Made by a program: the position numbers and the translations under genes. DNA of 64,000 nt. Source: Phycisphaerales bacterium. GTDB taxonomy: Bacteria > Planctomycetota > Phycisphaerae > Phycisphaerales > SM1A02. The DNA is taken from the NCBI GenBank assembly GCA_029242715.1, contig JAQWTL010000020.1:1-64000 (forward strand), written 5' to 3'. The notes under the pieces were generated by a model that saw only the letters and a list, made by a program, of their open reading frames with translations, made no database searches and was not told the origin of the DNA. Shown here one piece after another: positions 54,755-63,691 of the stretch (positions are counted from its first letter, which is position 1; each line of letters begins with the position of its first letter).

Positions 54755-56908
54755 TCAAGCAGCTCCCATCGGCACGGCCTGCTCGATGTTCATTCTGACG
54801 AGTCCCAGAGACTCGACGTCAATACCCTTCTCGATCTCGTTGTAGGCCAGCACGACAATACCCGGAATGCGACTCTCGAGAATCTGCCAGAGCTGAGCTC
54901 GAACAGTCGGTGATGTGATCACAACTGGATGATACCCGCGGCCCAGCAGGCTCTCGACAGTCGAGGCGACCGAGGAGACCAGGACCTGGATGGTCGAGGG
55001 CGGCATGGTCAGGGTCGTCCCCACTGGTCCACGCTCAATATGCCCCGCCAGTTGTTCCTCGACTTCTGGATCCAGCGTGACACAGTAAATGCGTAACTGG
55101 CCCTCTTCGTCAGTTCTGGCCTGCTGCTGGGAGATGGTTCTTCGCAGCGCATTCCGTACATATTCGGTCAGCACGGCAGGATCCCTGCTCTGTGGTGCCC
55201 AGTCACCCATTGTTTCAAGAATTGTCTCAAGGTCACGCACCGGCACCCGCTCCCTGAGCAGGTTATGCAGAACCCGCTGGACTTCAGCTGGTTTCACAAT
55301 GGCTGGAACCGTTTCCTCCACCAGTTTGGGTGAAATGTTCTTCAACTGATCAATCAACCGGCAGACTTCCTCGCGGGAAACAAGATCTGCAGCATGCTCG
55401 CGAACGAGTTCCGTGAAATGCGTTGCCATGACACTGGAGGCATTCACGATCGTGTAGTGAAGCATCTCGGCCCGGGCCTGGCCCTCCGGATGAATCCATG
55501 TCACATCAAGGCCGAATGCAGGCTCTCGACCATTCACGCCTTCCAGAAGCTCGGTGGCATCGCCAGAATTCATTGCCATGACCAAGTCCGGATAGACGAC
55601 TCCACCGGCAAGCAAGGCCCCTCGAAGTCGAATCTGATACCGATTTGAATCGAGCTGAACGTTGTCCCGTATCCGGACCGGTGGAACAACGACCCCAAGC
55701 TCAACGGCCAATTGCCGGCGCACGGCAGCAATCCTGTCAAGAAGATCTCCTCCACGCCCCGCGTCAACAAGCGGGACCAGTCCATATCCGATCTCGATTT
55801 CAAGAACATCCACCGCAACAAGATCCTCGGCCTTGGCCTCTGCAGATTGCTGTGGCTCGGACTGCTGGGCCTGGATCTGAGTTTCTCTTCGCGTGGTTTC
55901 AAATCGATATCTCTGCACCGCCCAACCAATGGTTCCAATGATGATCGCTGATACCAGCAACGGGATTGTGGGAAGCGGTGTCATGGCCAGTACCGCAAGA
56001 AAACCGGATACCAGATAGAGCGCCCTGGGCTGGGAAGCCAACTGGCGAGGGACTTCCTCTCCAATTGTTTCTCTGTCACCCGTCCGTGCAACGATCAGCC
56101 CTGCTGCGATGGCAATGATGAACGCCGGAATCTGACTGGCAAGTCCGTCGCCGATCGTGAGCGTCGTGAAAACGGAAACCGTTTCACTGAAATCCCAGTT
56201 CTTCATGAACAGCCCGATCGCAATTCCACCCAGGATGTTCACGATCGTGATGATGACACCCGCGATGGCATCGCCGCGGACGAACTTGCTGGCACCATCC
56301 ATTGCTCCGTAGAAGTCTGCTTCCTCGGTCACGTTATCTCGACGGGTCCTGGCCTCTTTCTCATCGATCAGGCCCGCCGACAGATCCGCGTCAATGGCCA
56401 TCTGCTTGCCCGGCATCGCATCCAGCGTGAAGCGGGCAGCCACTTCGCTCATCCGTGTCGCGCCCTTGGTGATGACGACGAACTGAACCACCACCAGGAT
56501 GATGAAGATGATGATGCCCACCACGATCGATGAACCCACCACGAAGGTGCCGAATGATTCGATCACGCGACCGGCTACCAGCATGGCGCCTTCCGGCGAT
56601 GCCGAGTCGGCATTGAGAATCAATCTGGTTGAAGCCACGTTGAGGACCAGCCGCATGAGCGTGACACCAAGCAGAATCGCTGGAAATGCGCTGAAGTCCA
56701 GAGCCCGTCTCATGTAGACGGTCGTCAGCAGGATGATGGCAGCCAGTGCGATGTTCGTCGCCAGCAGGATGTCCAGCAGAACCGGGGAAAGTGGTACTAC
56801 AAGAACACCAAGAAGCATCAGGATGGCCAATGGAACCAGCATGTGCCGCCAGCGGCCGACATGTTCCGCCAAGCTCATGATGTTCGAGTTGTTCGGAATC
56901 GAACTCAT
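54755..56908 (-). CDS. flhA: Flagellar export protein FlhA
   Basis: A 717-residue inner-membrane export gate. Eight hydrophobic helices (residues 20-330) include the FHIPEP motif (RMSEVAARFTLDAMPGKQMA with IDADL). A cytoplasmic domain runs from about 345 to the end. It is part of the type III export channel and docks chaperone-substrate complexes. The ATG overlaps the flhB stop by four bases. Confidence 0.96.
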   Translation of the reverse strand: MSSIPNNSNIMSLAEHVGRWRHMLVPLAILMLLGVLVVPLSPVLLDILLATNIALAAIILLTTVYMRRALDFSAFPAILLGVTLMRLVLNVASTRLILNADSASPEGAMLVAGRVIESFGTFVVGSSIVVGIIIFIILVVVQFVVITKGATRMSEVAARFTLDAMPGKQMAIDADLSAGLIDEKEARTRRDNVTEEADFYGAMDGASKFVRGDAIAGVIITIVNILGGIAIGLFMKNWDFSETVSVFTTLTIGDGLASQIPAFIIAIAAGLIVARTGDRETIGEEVPRQLASQPRALYLVSGFLAVLAMTPLPTIPLLVSAIIIGTIGWAVQRYRFETTRRETQIQAQQSEPQQSAEAKAEDLVAVDVLEIEIGYGLVPLVDAGRGGDLLDRIAAVRRQLAVELGVVVPPVRIRDNVQLDSNRYQIRLRGALLAGGVVYPDLVMAMNSGDATELLEGVNGREPAFGLDVTWIHPEGQARAEMLHYTIVNASSVMATHFTELVREHAADLVSREEVCRLIDQLKNISPKLVEETVPAIVKPAEVQRVLHNLLRERVPVRDLETILETMGDWAPQSRDPAVLTEYVRNALRRTISQQQARTDEEGQLRIYCVTLDPEVEEQLAGHIERGPVGTTLTMPPSTIQVLVSSVASTVESLLGRGYHPVVITSPTVRAQLWQILESRIPGIVVLAYNEIEKGIDVESLGLVRMNIEQAVPMGAA

Positions 56909-58011
56909 ACTGGAAGGGCCTCGTTCTCGGTCATGTCATCCTGTGGACTCAGTTCATCATTGACACGCTGTACGTACGCAAGAACCTCGGCAACGGCGCG
57001 GTAGAACGATGTGGGAATCGGCTGGTTCACTTCAACTTCACGATGCAGTGCGCGAGCCAGTGGCGGCCGTTCGACAATTGGCACTTCATGTCGATACGCC
57101 AGTTGTCGTATCCGCAGGGCGAGATGATCAAGTCCCTTGGCGATCACCATCGGCGCTCGCATCGTTTCCGGGTCATATGCAATTGCAATCGAGACATGCT
57201 GCGGGTTGGTTACGATCACGTCAGCACGGGGAACGGCTGCAGAAACACGTTGCATCGCAAGCTGTTGCTGAAGACGGAGTCTCCGTTTGCGATGTTCCGG
57301 ATCCCCTTCGGCCTCCTTCATGTCATCACGAACCTGTTGACGGGTCATGCGAAGGTCGCGGCGGCGGCGTAATCGCTGCCAGGCATAATCCAGGATGCCC
57401 AGCAGAAGCAGAACCGCGACTGTCCGAAGTGCCAGATCAAGCATCATCACTCCGATGAATTGCGCCCCTGCAATCATCGAAAGTCCTGGCAGACCCAGAA
57501 GTGGTTCCTGATACTGGATCATTGTCAGGACTGCGACAGACAGGACGATCAGGACCTTCAACGCATCCAACGACACCTTGACCAGTCCGGATGGTCCAAG
57601 GATTCGCTTGAACCCCTGCAGAGGATCCAGACGTTCCGGTTTCAGCCTGATCGCCTTGGTCGAAAAGAGAAAACCCACCTGGACGATCTGGGCCAGCCAT
57701 GTACCAGCAAGAACAAGGAGAAGAAACGGCAGGAGTCCACGAAGCGTGGACCAACCGACCTGCGCCAAGGCATGCCAGGCATTCTCCGGCGCCATTGAAT
57801 CATCCATCGCGGAAAGATCCAGGAGGCGACGCAGCATGGCCTGCCCTTCTCCGAAGATGAAGCTCATCATGCCCCAGGCAATCAGGGTCGCCAAGCCAAG
57901 GGCCAATGCACTGGTGAGGTCCTGGCTGCGCGCAACATTGCCTTCTTCGCGAGCCTCGCGAAGCCTTCGCGGCGTTGCTTCTTCCGTTCGTTCGCCCAGG
58001 TCCTCAGCCAT
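56905..58011 (-). CDS. flhB: Flagellar export switch protein FlhB
   Basis: A 368-residue protein with four transmembrane helices and a cytoplasmic domain. The self-cleavage site reads N269-P270-Q271-H272 where most FlhB proteins have NPTH; the flanking VTNPQHVSIAIAYDPE is otherwise typical. It selects rod/hook versus filament export. ATG 58011 lies two bases after the fliR stop, with GGAG just upstream; the first residues (AEDLGERTEEATPRRL) are typical. Confidence 0.93.
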   Translation of the reverse strand: MAEDLGERTEEATPRRLREAREEGNVARSQDLTSALALGLATLIAWGMMSFIFGEGQAMLRRLLDLSAMDDSMAPENAWHALAQVGWSTLRGLLPFLLLVLAGTWLAQIVQVGFLFSTKAIRLKPERLDPLQGFKRILGPSGLVKVSLDALKVLIVLSVAVLTMIQYQEPLLGLPGLSMIAGAQFIGVMMLDLALRTVAVLLLLGILDYAWQRLRRRRDLRMTRQQVRDDMKEAEGDPEHRKRRLRLQQQLAMQRVSAAVPRADVIVTNPQHVSIAIAYDPETMRAPMVIAKGLDHLALRIRQLAYRHEVPIVERPPLARALHREVEVNQPIPTSFYRAVAEVLAYVQRVNDELSPQDDMTENEALPV

Positions 58012-58013
58012 GG

Positions 58014-58811
58014 CTACTCCACAGGGGCTACCGCATGACCGGCAGCCCATCCTCTCAACATTCCAAAGAGATCATCCAGCGCTTCAAGACCCACGGATTC
58101 GATGACCGTCATTCCCGCAAACATCACGAGGAATCCCAGAATCAACCGAAGCGGGAAGCCCAGGCTGAGGATGTTCAGTTGTGGCACGGTCCGAGAGACA
58201 TACCCCAACGCAATACTCTGCAGAAAAAGAATCGCCAGCACTGGAGCGGCTACTCGAAGGGAAATCTCGAATGCGGAGAGCAGCATTCCAAGCATCAGTG
58301 CCAGTACACCTTCACCGAAAGCCATGGCTGCTGCAGGAACGTTCGTGAACGTGTGCAGGAGCGATTCGAACATGATGTCAAGGCCACTCATCGAGAGAAA
58401 GATGACCAGGGCGACGAAGTAGTAGAGTTGGCCTACCAGGTCCGCATCATCCTCAACGTTCGGATCGTAGAAGGTGGCAAATCCAAGCCCCATCTGCTGG
58501 CCTGCGAGTTGACCACCAACACGCATGGCCATCAATGGAAGCGTGGCCAACAGTCCGATCGCCACACCCACCAGTATCTCCATCGCGACAAGTGGAACCA
58601 GAGTCCAGAGACCACCACCTGACTGCAGCATCGGAACCAGTCCAAGTGACAGCAGCACCGGGTAGACGGCAAATCCGATCACGAAGGCCAGCAGAATTCG
58701 AACACGAACCGGTACAGCACGGGAGGAAAGCACGGGGGCGAAGACCATCAACCCGCCAATCCTGAAGATCACCAGCATCAGTCCCGGGATGTGTTCGGCA
58801 ATCGAAGTCAT
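58014..58811 (-). CDS. fliR: Flagellar export protein FliR
   Basis: A 265-residue membrane protein with six or so hydrophobic helices, opening IPGLMLVIFRIGGLMVFAPV, as FliR does. It forms the export gate core with FliP and FliQ. It starts 15 bases after fliQ and is followed directly by flhB. Confidence 0.93.
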   Translation of the reverse strand: MTSIAEHIPGLMLVIFRIGGLMVFAPVLSSRAVPVRVRILLAFVIGFAVYPVLLSLGLVPMLQSGGGLWTLVPLVAMEILVGVAIGLLATLPLMAMRVGGQLAGQQMGLGFATFYDPNVEDDADLVGQLYYFVALVIFLSMSGLDIMFESLLHTFTNVPAAAMAFGEGVLALMLGMLLSAFEISLRVAAPVLAILFLQSIALGYVSRTVPQLNILSLGFPLRLILGFLVMFAGMTVIESVGLEALDDLFGMLRGWAAGHAVAPVE

Positions 58812-58826
58812 CTGTACGCTCCGCGA

Positions 58827-59078
58827 TCAAGGCGCGGTAAACATCTCCACGGCAAAGTCCGAGATCTGGGCCACCATCCACGCCAGAAGCAGGATCGAGG
58901 CCAGGAGCATGGCGATGATCTTGGGAACGAAACTCAGTGTCTGCTCCTGAACCTGCGTAACAGCCTGAACGAGGCTCACGACCAGACCGACGATGAGACC
59001 GACGCCCAGCACGGGTGTCGCCAGCAACAACGTGTAGTAAAGCGCAATGCGGACAGCATCAATGGCATCACCAGTCAT
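58827..59078 (-). CDS. fliQ: Flagellar export protein FliQ
   Basis: An 83-residue two-helix protein (VRIALYYTLLLATPVLGVGLIVGLVVSLVQAVTQVQEQTLSFVPK). ATG 59078 has GGAG upstream and gives the standard length. FliQ is a gate component. Confidence 0.94.
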   Translation of the reverse strand: MTGDAIDAVRIALYYTLLLATPVLGVGLIVGLVVSLVQAVTQVQEQTLSFVPKIIAMLLASILLLAWMVAQISDFAVEMFTAP

Positions 59079-59103
59079 CTTGCCCACTCCAGATATCGCC
59101 TCG

Positions 59104-59973
59104 TCATGGCCCGGCTCCCGAAAGTGTCCCGACAACATTCTGGATGGCTTCTGGCTGGTAGATCCCGGTCATCAGAGAGCCCACAAGCAGAGTCCAGCCA
59201 TCCACGAGGACAAACAGAAGGATCTTGAATGGCAACGAGATCAGCACCGGCGGCAACATCAGCATCCCCATGGAGACGAGCATGCTTGCAATCACCAGAT
59301 CAATCACAAGGAACGGGAGAAAAACACGGAAGCCCACCAGAAAGGCCACTTTCAGTTCACTGAGTATGAATGCCGGGATCAACGTGACCATGTCAACATC
59401 TGAACGATCCAATGAAGATGGATCAGAGGTGTCGACTCCCCGGTAGTTGAGCATCATGTAGACACCCGACCAGTTCCCGGTCGCTTCGATCTGCGAGAAC
59501 ATGTAGTCCCTCAGTGGCTGCTTGGTTCGTTGCCAGGCTTCGTCATAGCTGGTGATTTCACCCTCTGCATAAGGCTTGATTCCATTCGTGTACATCGCAT
59601 TCAACGTGGGCGCCATGACCACGAAGGTGATGAACAGGCTCAACCCGATGATCACCTGGGTCGGCGGAAGTCCTTGGGTCCCCAGTGCCTGACGAAGCAG
59701 GCCCAGGACGATGACGATTCGTGTGAAACAGGTGCAAAGCAGAAGGATCGAAGGCGCCAACGCGAGAACCGTCAGCAGAACCAGGATGTTGAGCGTGGTC
59801 GACAACTGACCATCCAGACCAGGCACGACATCAGAGACGTCCTCAAGGATCTCGATGGGATTCAGAGTCGGTGGCGATGTTGGTGACTCCGGTGACAACT
59901 GGCCAATCGCGACCATGGGCATCGCCAACAGACTCATCGTCACGATGATGATCGACCAATGGCAACGCTTCAC
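59104..59973 (-). CDS. fliP: Flagellar export protein FliP
   Basis: A 289-residue protein with a signal-peptide-like start and four helices, including LLLCTCFTRIVIVLGLLRQALGTQ and IPAFILSELKVAFLVGF. It forms the export pore with FliQ and FliR. The start is GTG 59973, which overlaps the fliO stop as GTGA and has GAGG six bases upstream. The TTG at 59988 is less likely. Confidence 0.94.
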   Translation of the reverse strand: MKRCHWSIIIVTMSLLAMPMVAIGQLSPESPTSPPTLNPIEILEDVSDVVPGLDGQLSTTLNILVLLTVLALAPSILLLCTCFTRIVIVLGLLRQALGTQGLPPTQVIIGLSLFITFVVMAPTLNAMYTNGIKPYAEGEITSYDEAWQRTKQPLRDYMFSQIEATGNWSGVYMMLNYRGVDTSDPSSLDRSDVDMVTLIPAFILSELKVAFLVGFRVFLPFLVIDLVIASMLVSMGMLMLPPVLISLPFKILLFVLVDGWTLLVGSLMTGIYQPEAIQNVVGTLSGAGP

Positions 59974-60638
59974 GAGGCGCCTCGCCAACCAGGCAGACGC
60001 AGGCCGCGACGCATGCGATGATCACCCTGAGCACGAGAAGATCTGGTCAAGTCCACGACTTGATCGTCTGACGCTGCCGCTGCTTCTGCCAAGGCCTGCT
60101 GGAATTCTGTACCTGATGCATGGCTTTCACCACCGTCCATCACTGCCCTCAACTGGGCGACCTCTGCAGGATCAGTGATCTCACTGAGCGTTCGCATGCC
60201 GGCACTTCCCTGGTGAGCCACGATGATGCGTTGGCCGACCTGCAGAAGAACAACCTGCTGACCACGTGCAACCGGATACCGACCATGTATCTGGACGACA
60301 CCGGAAGGACGCCGAGCGGAAGGCATCCCCCCAAGCCGCTTCAGTACCAATCTCAGCCCGAACAACAGGGCGACAACACCAAGCAACGCTCCACCGACTC
60401 GCACGAATTCCATGACATCCGGCAGGTATCCACCAGCCGACGCCGTGTCTCCGACGCCTGCCTGTGTCGAGCTACCCCCCAATGGCAATCGCTCACGATC
60501 TGGAAGCGTGATCTCCGCCTGCTGCAGGTCATCAGCCTGAACAGCATCCACCCCCCAAGCCATGTTCGGCAAAAGGAAAAGTGCACTGACCATCAAGACA
60601 AGAAGAGAACGGTAGATCTGAGGTGCGGTTGGTGCCAT
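59970..60638 (-). CDS. fliO: Flagellar protein FliO
   Basis: A protein of about 222 residues with a signal peptide (LLVLMVSALFLLPNMAWG), a second hydrophobic stretch (FVRVGGALLGVVALLFGLRLVLKRL) and a soluble FliO domain (HGRYPVARGQQVVLLQVGQRIIV). It helps FliP assembly. I chose ATG 60638 with GGAG upstream; ATG 60662 is an alternative. It sits in the order fliN-fliO-fliP. Sequence is poorly conserved in this family, so context supports the call. Confidence 0.8.
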   Translation of the reverse strand: MAPTAPQIYRSLLVLMVSALFLLPNMAWGVDAVQADDLQQAEITLPDRERLPLGGSSTQAGVGDTASAGGYLPDVMEFVRVGGALLGVVALLFGLRLVLKRLGGMPSARRPSGVVQIHGRYPVARGQQVVLLQVGQRIIVAHQGSAGMRTLSEITDPAEVAQLRAVMDGGESHASGTEFQQALAEAAAASDDQVVDLTRSSRAQGDHRMRRGLRLPGWRGAS

Positions 60639-60690
60639 CCTGGCTCCGCGGGCTGAATCCATTCAGCCCTTCATGAAGAAGATTTTCAGT

Positions 60691-61209
60691 TCAGGTGATA
60701 TTGGAATCCAGGAACTGCTGATCTCCGGTTGAAAGTATTTCGCTGATCCGTATGCAGAAAGTGTCATCAAGGACAAGCACCTCACCCCTGGCTACGGGCC
60801 TGCCGTTGACCAGAATGTCGACTGGATCACCAGCGGCCTTGTCCAGTTCCACGACTGCACCGGACTGCAAGTTGAGAACATCCTCGACAAACATCCGTGT
60901 TCGACCAAGCTCGACAGTCATGGCCAGATGCACATCCGAGAGCATGGAGAGATCCCCTCCATTGGAGGAGGCCATCACCGGCCCATCCAGCTCTGGAGAT
61001 GAGAGTCCCTGGGCATTTCTTTGAGCTGCAGACATCCTCAGGCGATCTGCTGCTTCCTGAACCTGCTGCATCGCCTGGGAGGCCATGGCCTCGGCCCCTT
61101 CAGTCGGGGTCGCCATCGAGCCATTAGTGCCGGAAGTCATCGGCACTTCTTGCGCATCATCATTGCGTTCCGGGGCTTCTTGTGATCGTGGATTCGTGTG
61201 CTCAGCCAT
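60691..61209 (-). CDS. fliN: Flagellar motor switch protein FliN
   Basis: A 172-residue protein. The N-terminal half is low-complexity and acidic; the C-terminal SpoA domain (MTVELGRTRMFVEDVLNLQSG, DILVNGRPVARGEVLVLDD) is that of FliN. It forms the C-ring and takes part in rotation switching. ATG 61209 has GGAGG seven bases upstream. FliM is not next to it. Confidence 0.92.
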   Translation of the reverse strand: MAEHTNPRSQEAPERNDDAQEVPMTSGTNGSMATPTEGAEAMASQAMQQVQEAADRLRMSAAQRNAQGLSSPELDGPVMASSNGGDLSMLSDVHLAMTVELGRTRMFVEDVLNLQSGAVVELDKAAGDPVDILVNGRPVARGEVLVLDDTFCIRISEILSTGDQQFLDSNIT

Positions 61210-61396
61210 CCTGGCGCCTCCGCACGTCTCGTGGCTTTTCAGGGTCGCTCGGGGCAGGACCTCCATGTCCATTCAACCGTCCGGACTGACCCTGGCCAAA
61301 CAATCGCAGCCAACAATGCGCTACGACAGCCTGCCAACTCCCCTCATCGGCCCTCCGGGGACGATTTCTGGAGAATGGAGCTCTAGTGCGATTTAC

Positions 61397-61960
61397 TCAT
61401 TCTGCCGGGAAGCCCGTTCCAGAAATCAGAATGACTTCACGAACCACTGGTTGACCTGTACTTGCTTCACGTCCCAGGAACTCCAACATCTGATCCTGGA
61501 TGCGACGGGTCAGTGTCTGAAGGAAGGGCTCGTCAAGATGCGCAGGATCTGCCGATCGCCAGAGATGGAAGATGGACGCACGGTATTCATGTCCATGCCG
61601 GGTGATCTGCTCACGAATCCAAGAGGCCCTGGAAGTGGACGCCTTCAGGACGACTTGCACGTCATAGACACGGGTAATCCCGGTTTGCTTGTTCTGCAAT
61701 CGGTTGTCCAGAAGTGGGATCTCGACCAGTATCTCGCCTGAAGAAGAATCTGCAAGTGCGAGATCATCTGCGACCACTCCCTTCGGAGTACCCATGATCA
61801 TCATCAGCCCCAAAGCAGCAGCAACCTGCAAGGTCGCCGTTGCCAGAGCCAGAAAAACGCCCCATCGACGGCGGCCAGAAGGCGGTGAAACCGGTTGCCC
61901 GACAGTCATCTCATCGTTCATATTGAGGTCCCCCCCGGGACATCCCGGATTCGTTGTCAT
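61397..61960 (-). CDS. fliL: FliL-like flagellar protein
   Basis: A 187-residue protein with one transmembrane helix (about 33-56) and a periplasmic domain with YDVQVVLKASTSR and a QDQMLEFLG..REVILIS end, similar to FliL. FliL supports stator function. Its ATG overlaps the motB stop by four bases. Family conservation is low; order (motA-motB-this gene-fliN) supports the call. Confidence 0.7.
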   Translation of the reverse strand: MTTNPGCPGGDLNMNDEMTVGQPVSPPSGRRRWGVFLALATATLQVAAALGLMMIMGTPKGVVADDLALADSSSGEILVEIPLLDNRLQNKQTGITRVYDVQVVLKASTSRASWIREQITRHGHEYRASIFHLWRSADPAHLDEPFLQTLTRRIQDQMLEFLGREASTGQPVVREVILISGTGFPAE

Positions 61961-62757
61961 CGGATGGTCTCCTGCAGAGCAATCCGGTCTGCAGTTGATT
62001 CCATGGCTGTTTCCATTGCTGGTTCCATGGCTGGTTCCATGGCTGGTTCCAGCAGATCCTCAGTGAGGACGATGTCCACTCGTCGATGATCCGCCAGCTC
62101 AGATTCTCGGTAGGCCCGTGCGTTGATGGGCTCGCGGGTGCCGACAGCTTCCAGCCGGAAGAGACGGTCTTCGATGCCTTCCTCCACGAGGATGGCTCGA
62201 ACCGCCATGGCCCGGTGGAAGCTCAACTCATCGAGATTCTGCCACGGTGAGTTGGGTGACAGGTACTTGTTGGCAGCGTGTCCGCGAACGACGATTCGAT
62301 TTCGCCGGCCTGCAAGGAGCGGCGCCAGTTCAATGACCGCCTGCTGCCCACCTGGTGTCAGCGAAGCAGAGCCTGGACCGAACATGGCCGGTCCCCCCAG
62401 AGTGAACTGGAGACCGGCAGGCACGCTCTGGACACGAGCCTGGGGACCACTTGGCCCCTGATCCTTCACGTGGCTTCTGTTGGGCTCAACTTCATCGCGT
62501 CGAGCCGTAACCGTATCCAACGCCTGGATCATGCTCTGCAAGGGAACATCATCCGTTGGAAGAATACCCACCTGTCCAGTGAAGCCGAAGGCGGTCTTGA
62601 CCGCATTGGCAACACGTTGATACTCACGATCCCGCTTCAGCTCAGAGAACATCTGCAGCAGAATGAAGAAACACAACAACAGTGCCATCATGTCTGCAAA
62701 GGTGATGGTCCAGGCAGGAGCGCCCTCGCGTCGGGATGATCGGCTACGCGTGATCAT
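61957..62757 (-). CDS. motB: Flagellar stator protein MotB
   Basis: A 266-residue protein with one transmembrane helix carrying the proton-relay Asp (WTITFADMMALLLCFFILL) and a C-terminal OmpA/peptidoglycan-binding domain (VVRGHAANK, ADHRRVDIV). The last 30 residues have a repeated EPAM unit (repeat at 62001-62048), which is unusual. It anchors the stator to peptidoglycan. Its ATG overlaps the motA stop by four bases. Confidence 0.93.
   Translation of the reverse strand: MITRSRSSRREGAPAWTITFADMMALLLCFFILLQMFSELKRDREYQRVANAVKTAFGFTGQVGILPTDDVPLQSMIQALDTVTARRDEVEPNRSHVKDQGPSGPQARVQSVPAGLQFTLGGPAMFGPGSASLTPGGQQAVIELAPLLAGRRNRIVVRGHAANKYLSPNSPWQNLDELSFHRAMAVRAILVEEGIEDRLFRLEAVGTREPINARAYRESELADHRRVDIVLTEDLLEPAMEPAMEPAMETAMESTADRIALQETIR
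62001..62048 (-). repeat. Four tandem 12-bp repeats in motB
   Basis: The units are CCATGGCTGTTT, CCATTGCTGGTT and two copies of CCATGGCTGGTT. They encode EPAMEPAMEPAMETAM near the MotB C-terminus. The period is a multiple of three, so changes in copy number keep the frame. Confidence 0.9.
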
Positions 62758-63530
62758 GCTGCTTGGCTCAGAATTTCCTGTGCACGCGACCTGGGCGGAA
62801 GGAACGTTCGCAATTTCGAGTCGACATGTCTCGGGTTGTCACCCGCCTGGATACCCAGCACGCCCTGAATGGCCATTGACCTCACAAGAACTTCCTCGGA
62901 AGTGCGTGCTGACAACTTGTCTGCCAACGGCAGGAACACGAGGTTGGCCAGCAAGGCGCCATAGAGGGTTGTCAGCAGGGCCGCGGCCATGCCAGCACCA
63001 ATAGCGGAGGGATCCTCCATATTGGCGAGCATCGCCACCAGTCCGATGACGGTTCCGATCATGCCGAAGGCAGGGGCATACTTCCCCAACTGTTCAAACA
63101 TGCTTCGCCCGGCTTCATGCCGTTCGACGAGAACCTCAAGTTCCGTTTCAAGGACCGAGCGAATGGTCTCCGGATCGGTCCCGTCAATGGCCAGTTGCAC
63201 CCCACGCACAAGGAAGGGGTCGTCAATTTCGTTCAAAGCACCTTCCAAGGCGAGTACGCCTTCACGACGTGCCAGCTCTGAAAGAGTCACGAGTCGGGCA
63301 ATCTGCTCCTGAGGACTCACGCCACGATGCATCAATGCCTTCAGACTCACCTTGTGGACGGCGAAGATTCGCCGAATCGGTGCTGAAACCAGGGTTGCTG
63401 CCCCAGCACCTCCCACAACGATCAGCAAGGCAACTGGGTCTACATAGGCACCGAACGATCCGCCCAGTACCAGAGCAACGACCACGCAGCCAGCGCCTAA
63501 AAAGAGTCCTGTAATAGTGGATAGATCCAC
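62754..63530 (-). CDS. motA: Flagellar stator protein MotA
   Basis: A 258-residue protein with four helices, including PVALLIVVGGAGAATLVSAP and the YAPAFGMIGTVIGLVAML region with the conserved proline. With MotB it conducts ions to drive rotation. I chose GTG 63530 (MDLSTITGLFLGAG), preceded by GGAGG at eight bases; this is the usual MotA start. The ATG at 63545 has no better support. It is the first gene of the operon. Confidence 0.92.
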   Translation of the reverse strand: MDLSTITGLFLGAGCVVVALVLGGSFGAYVDPVALLIVVGGAGAATLVSAPIRRIFAVHKVSLKALMHRGVSPQEQIARLVTLSELARREGVLALEGALNEIDDPFLVRGVQLAIDGTDPETIRSVLETELEVLVERHEAGRSMFEQLGKYAPAFGMIGTVIGLVAMLANMEDPSAIGAGMAAALLTTLYGALLANLVFLPLADKLSARTSEEVLVRSMAIQGVLGIQAGDNPRHVDSKLRTFLPPRSRAQEILSQAA

Positions 63531-63691
63531 GGGATTCGCCTCCATCTCTCGGACCGGGGGAACCTGGCCTCCTTGGCAGCTTGCCTCGGGTCTTTCGGCC
63601 AGGGTTCTCGCATCGGCGGGCCAGAGAGGCGACTTGAGCAAGATGAGCGAGTCCCCGGCCGAAGACCATCAACACACGTTCCTTGGGTACC

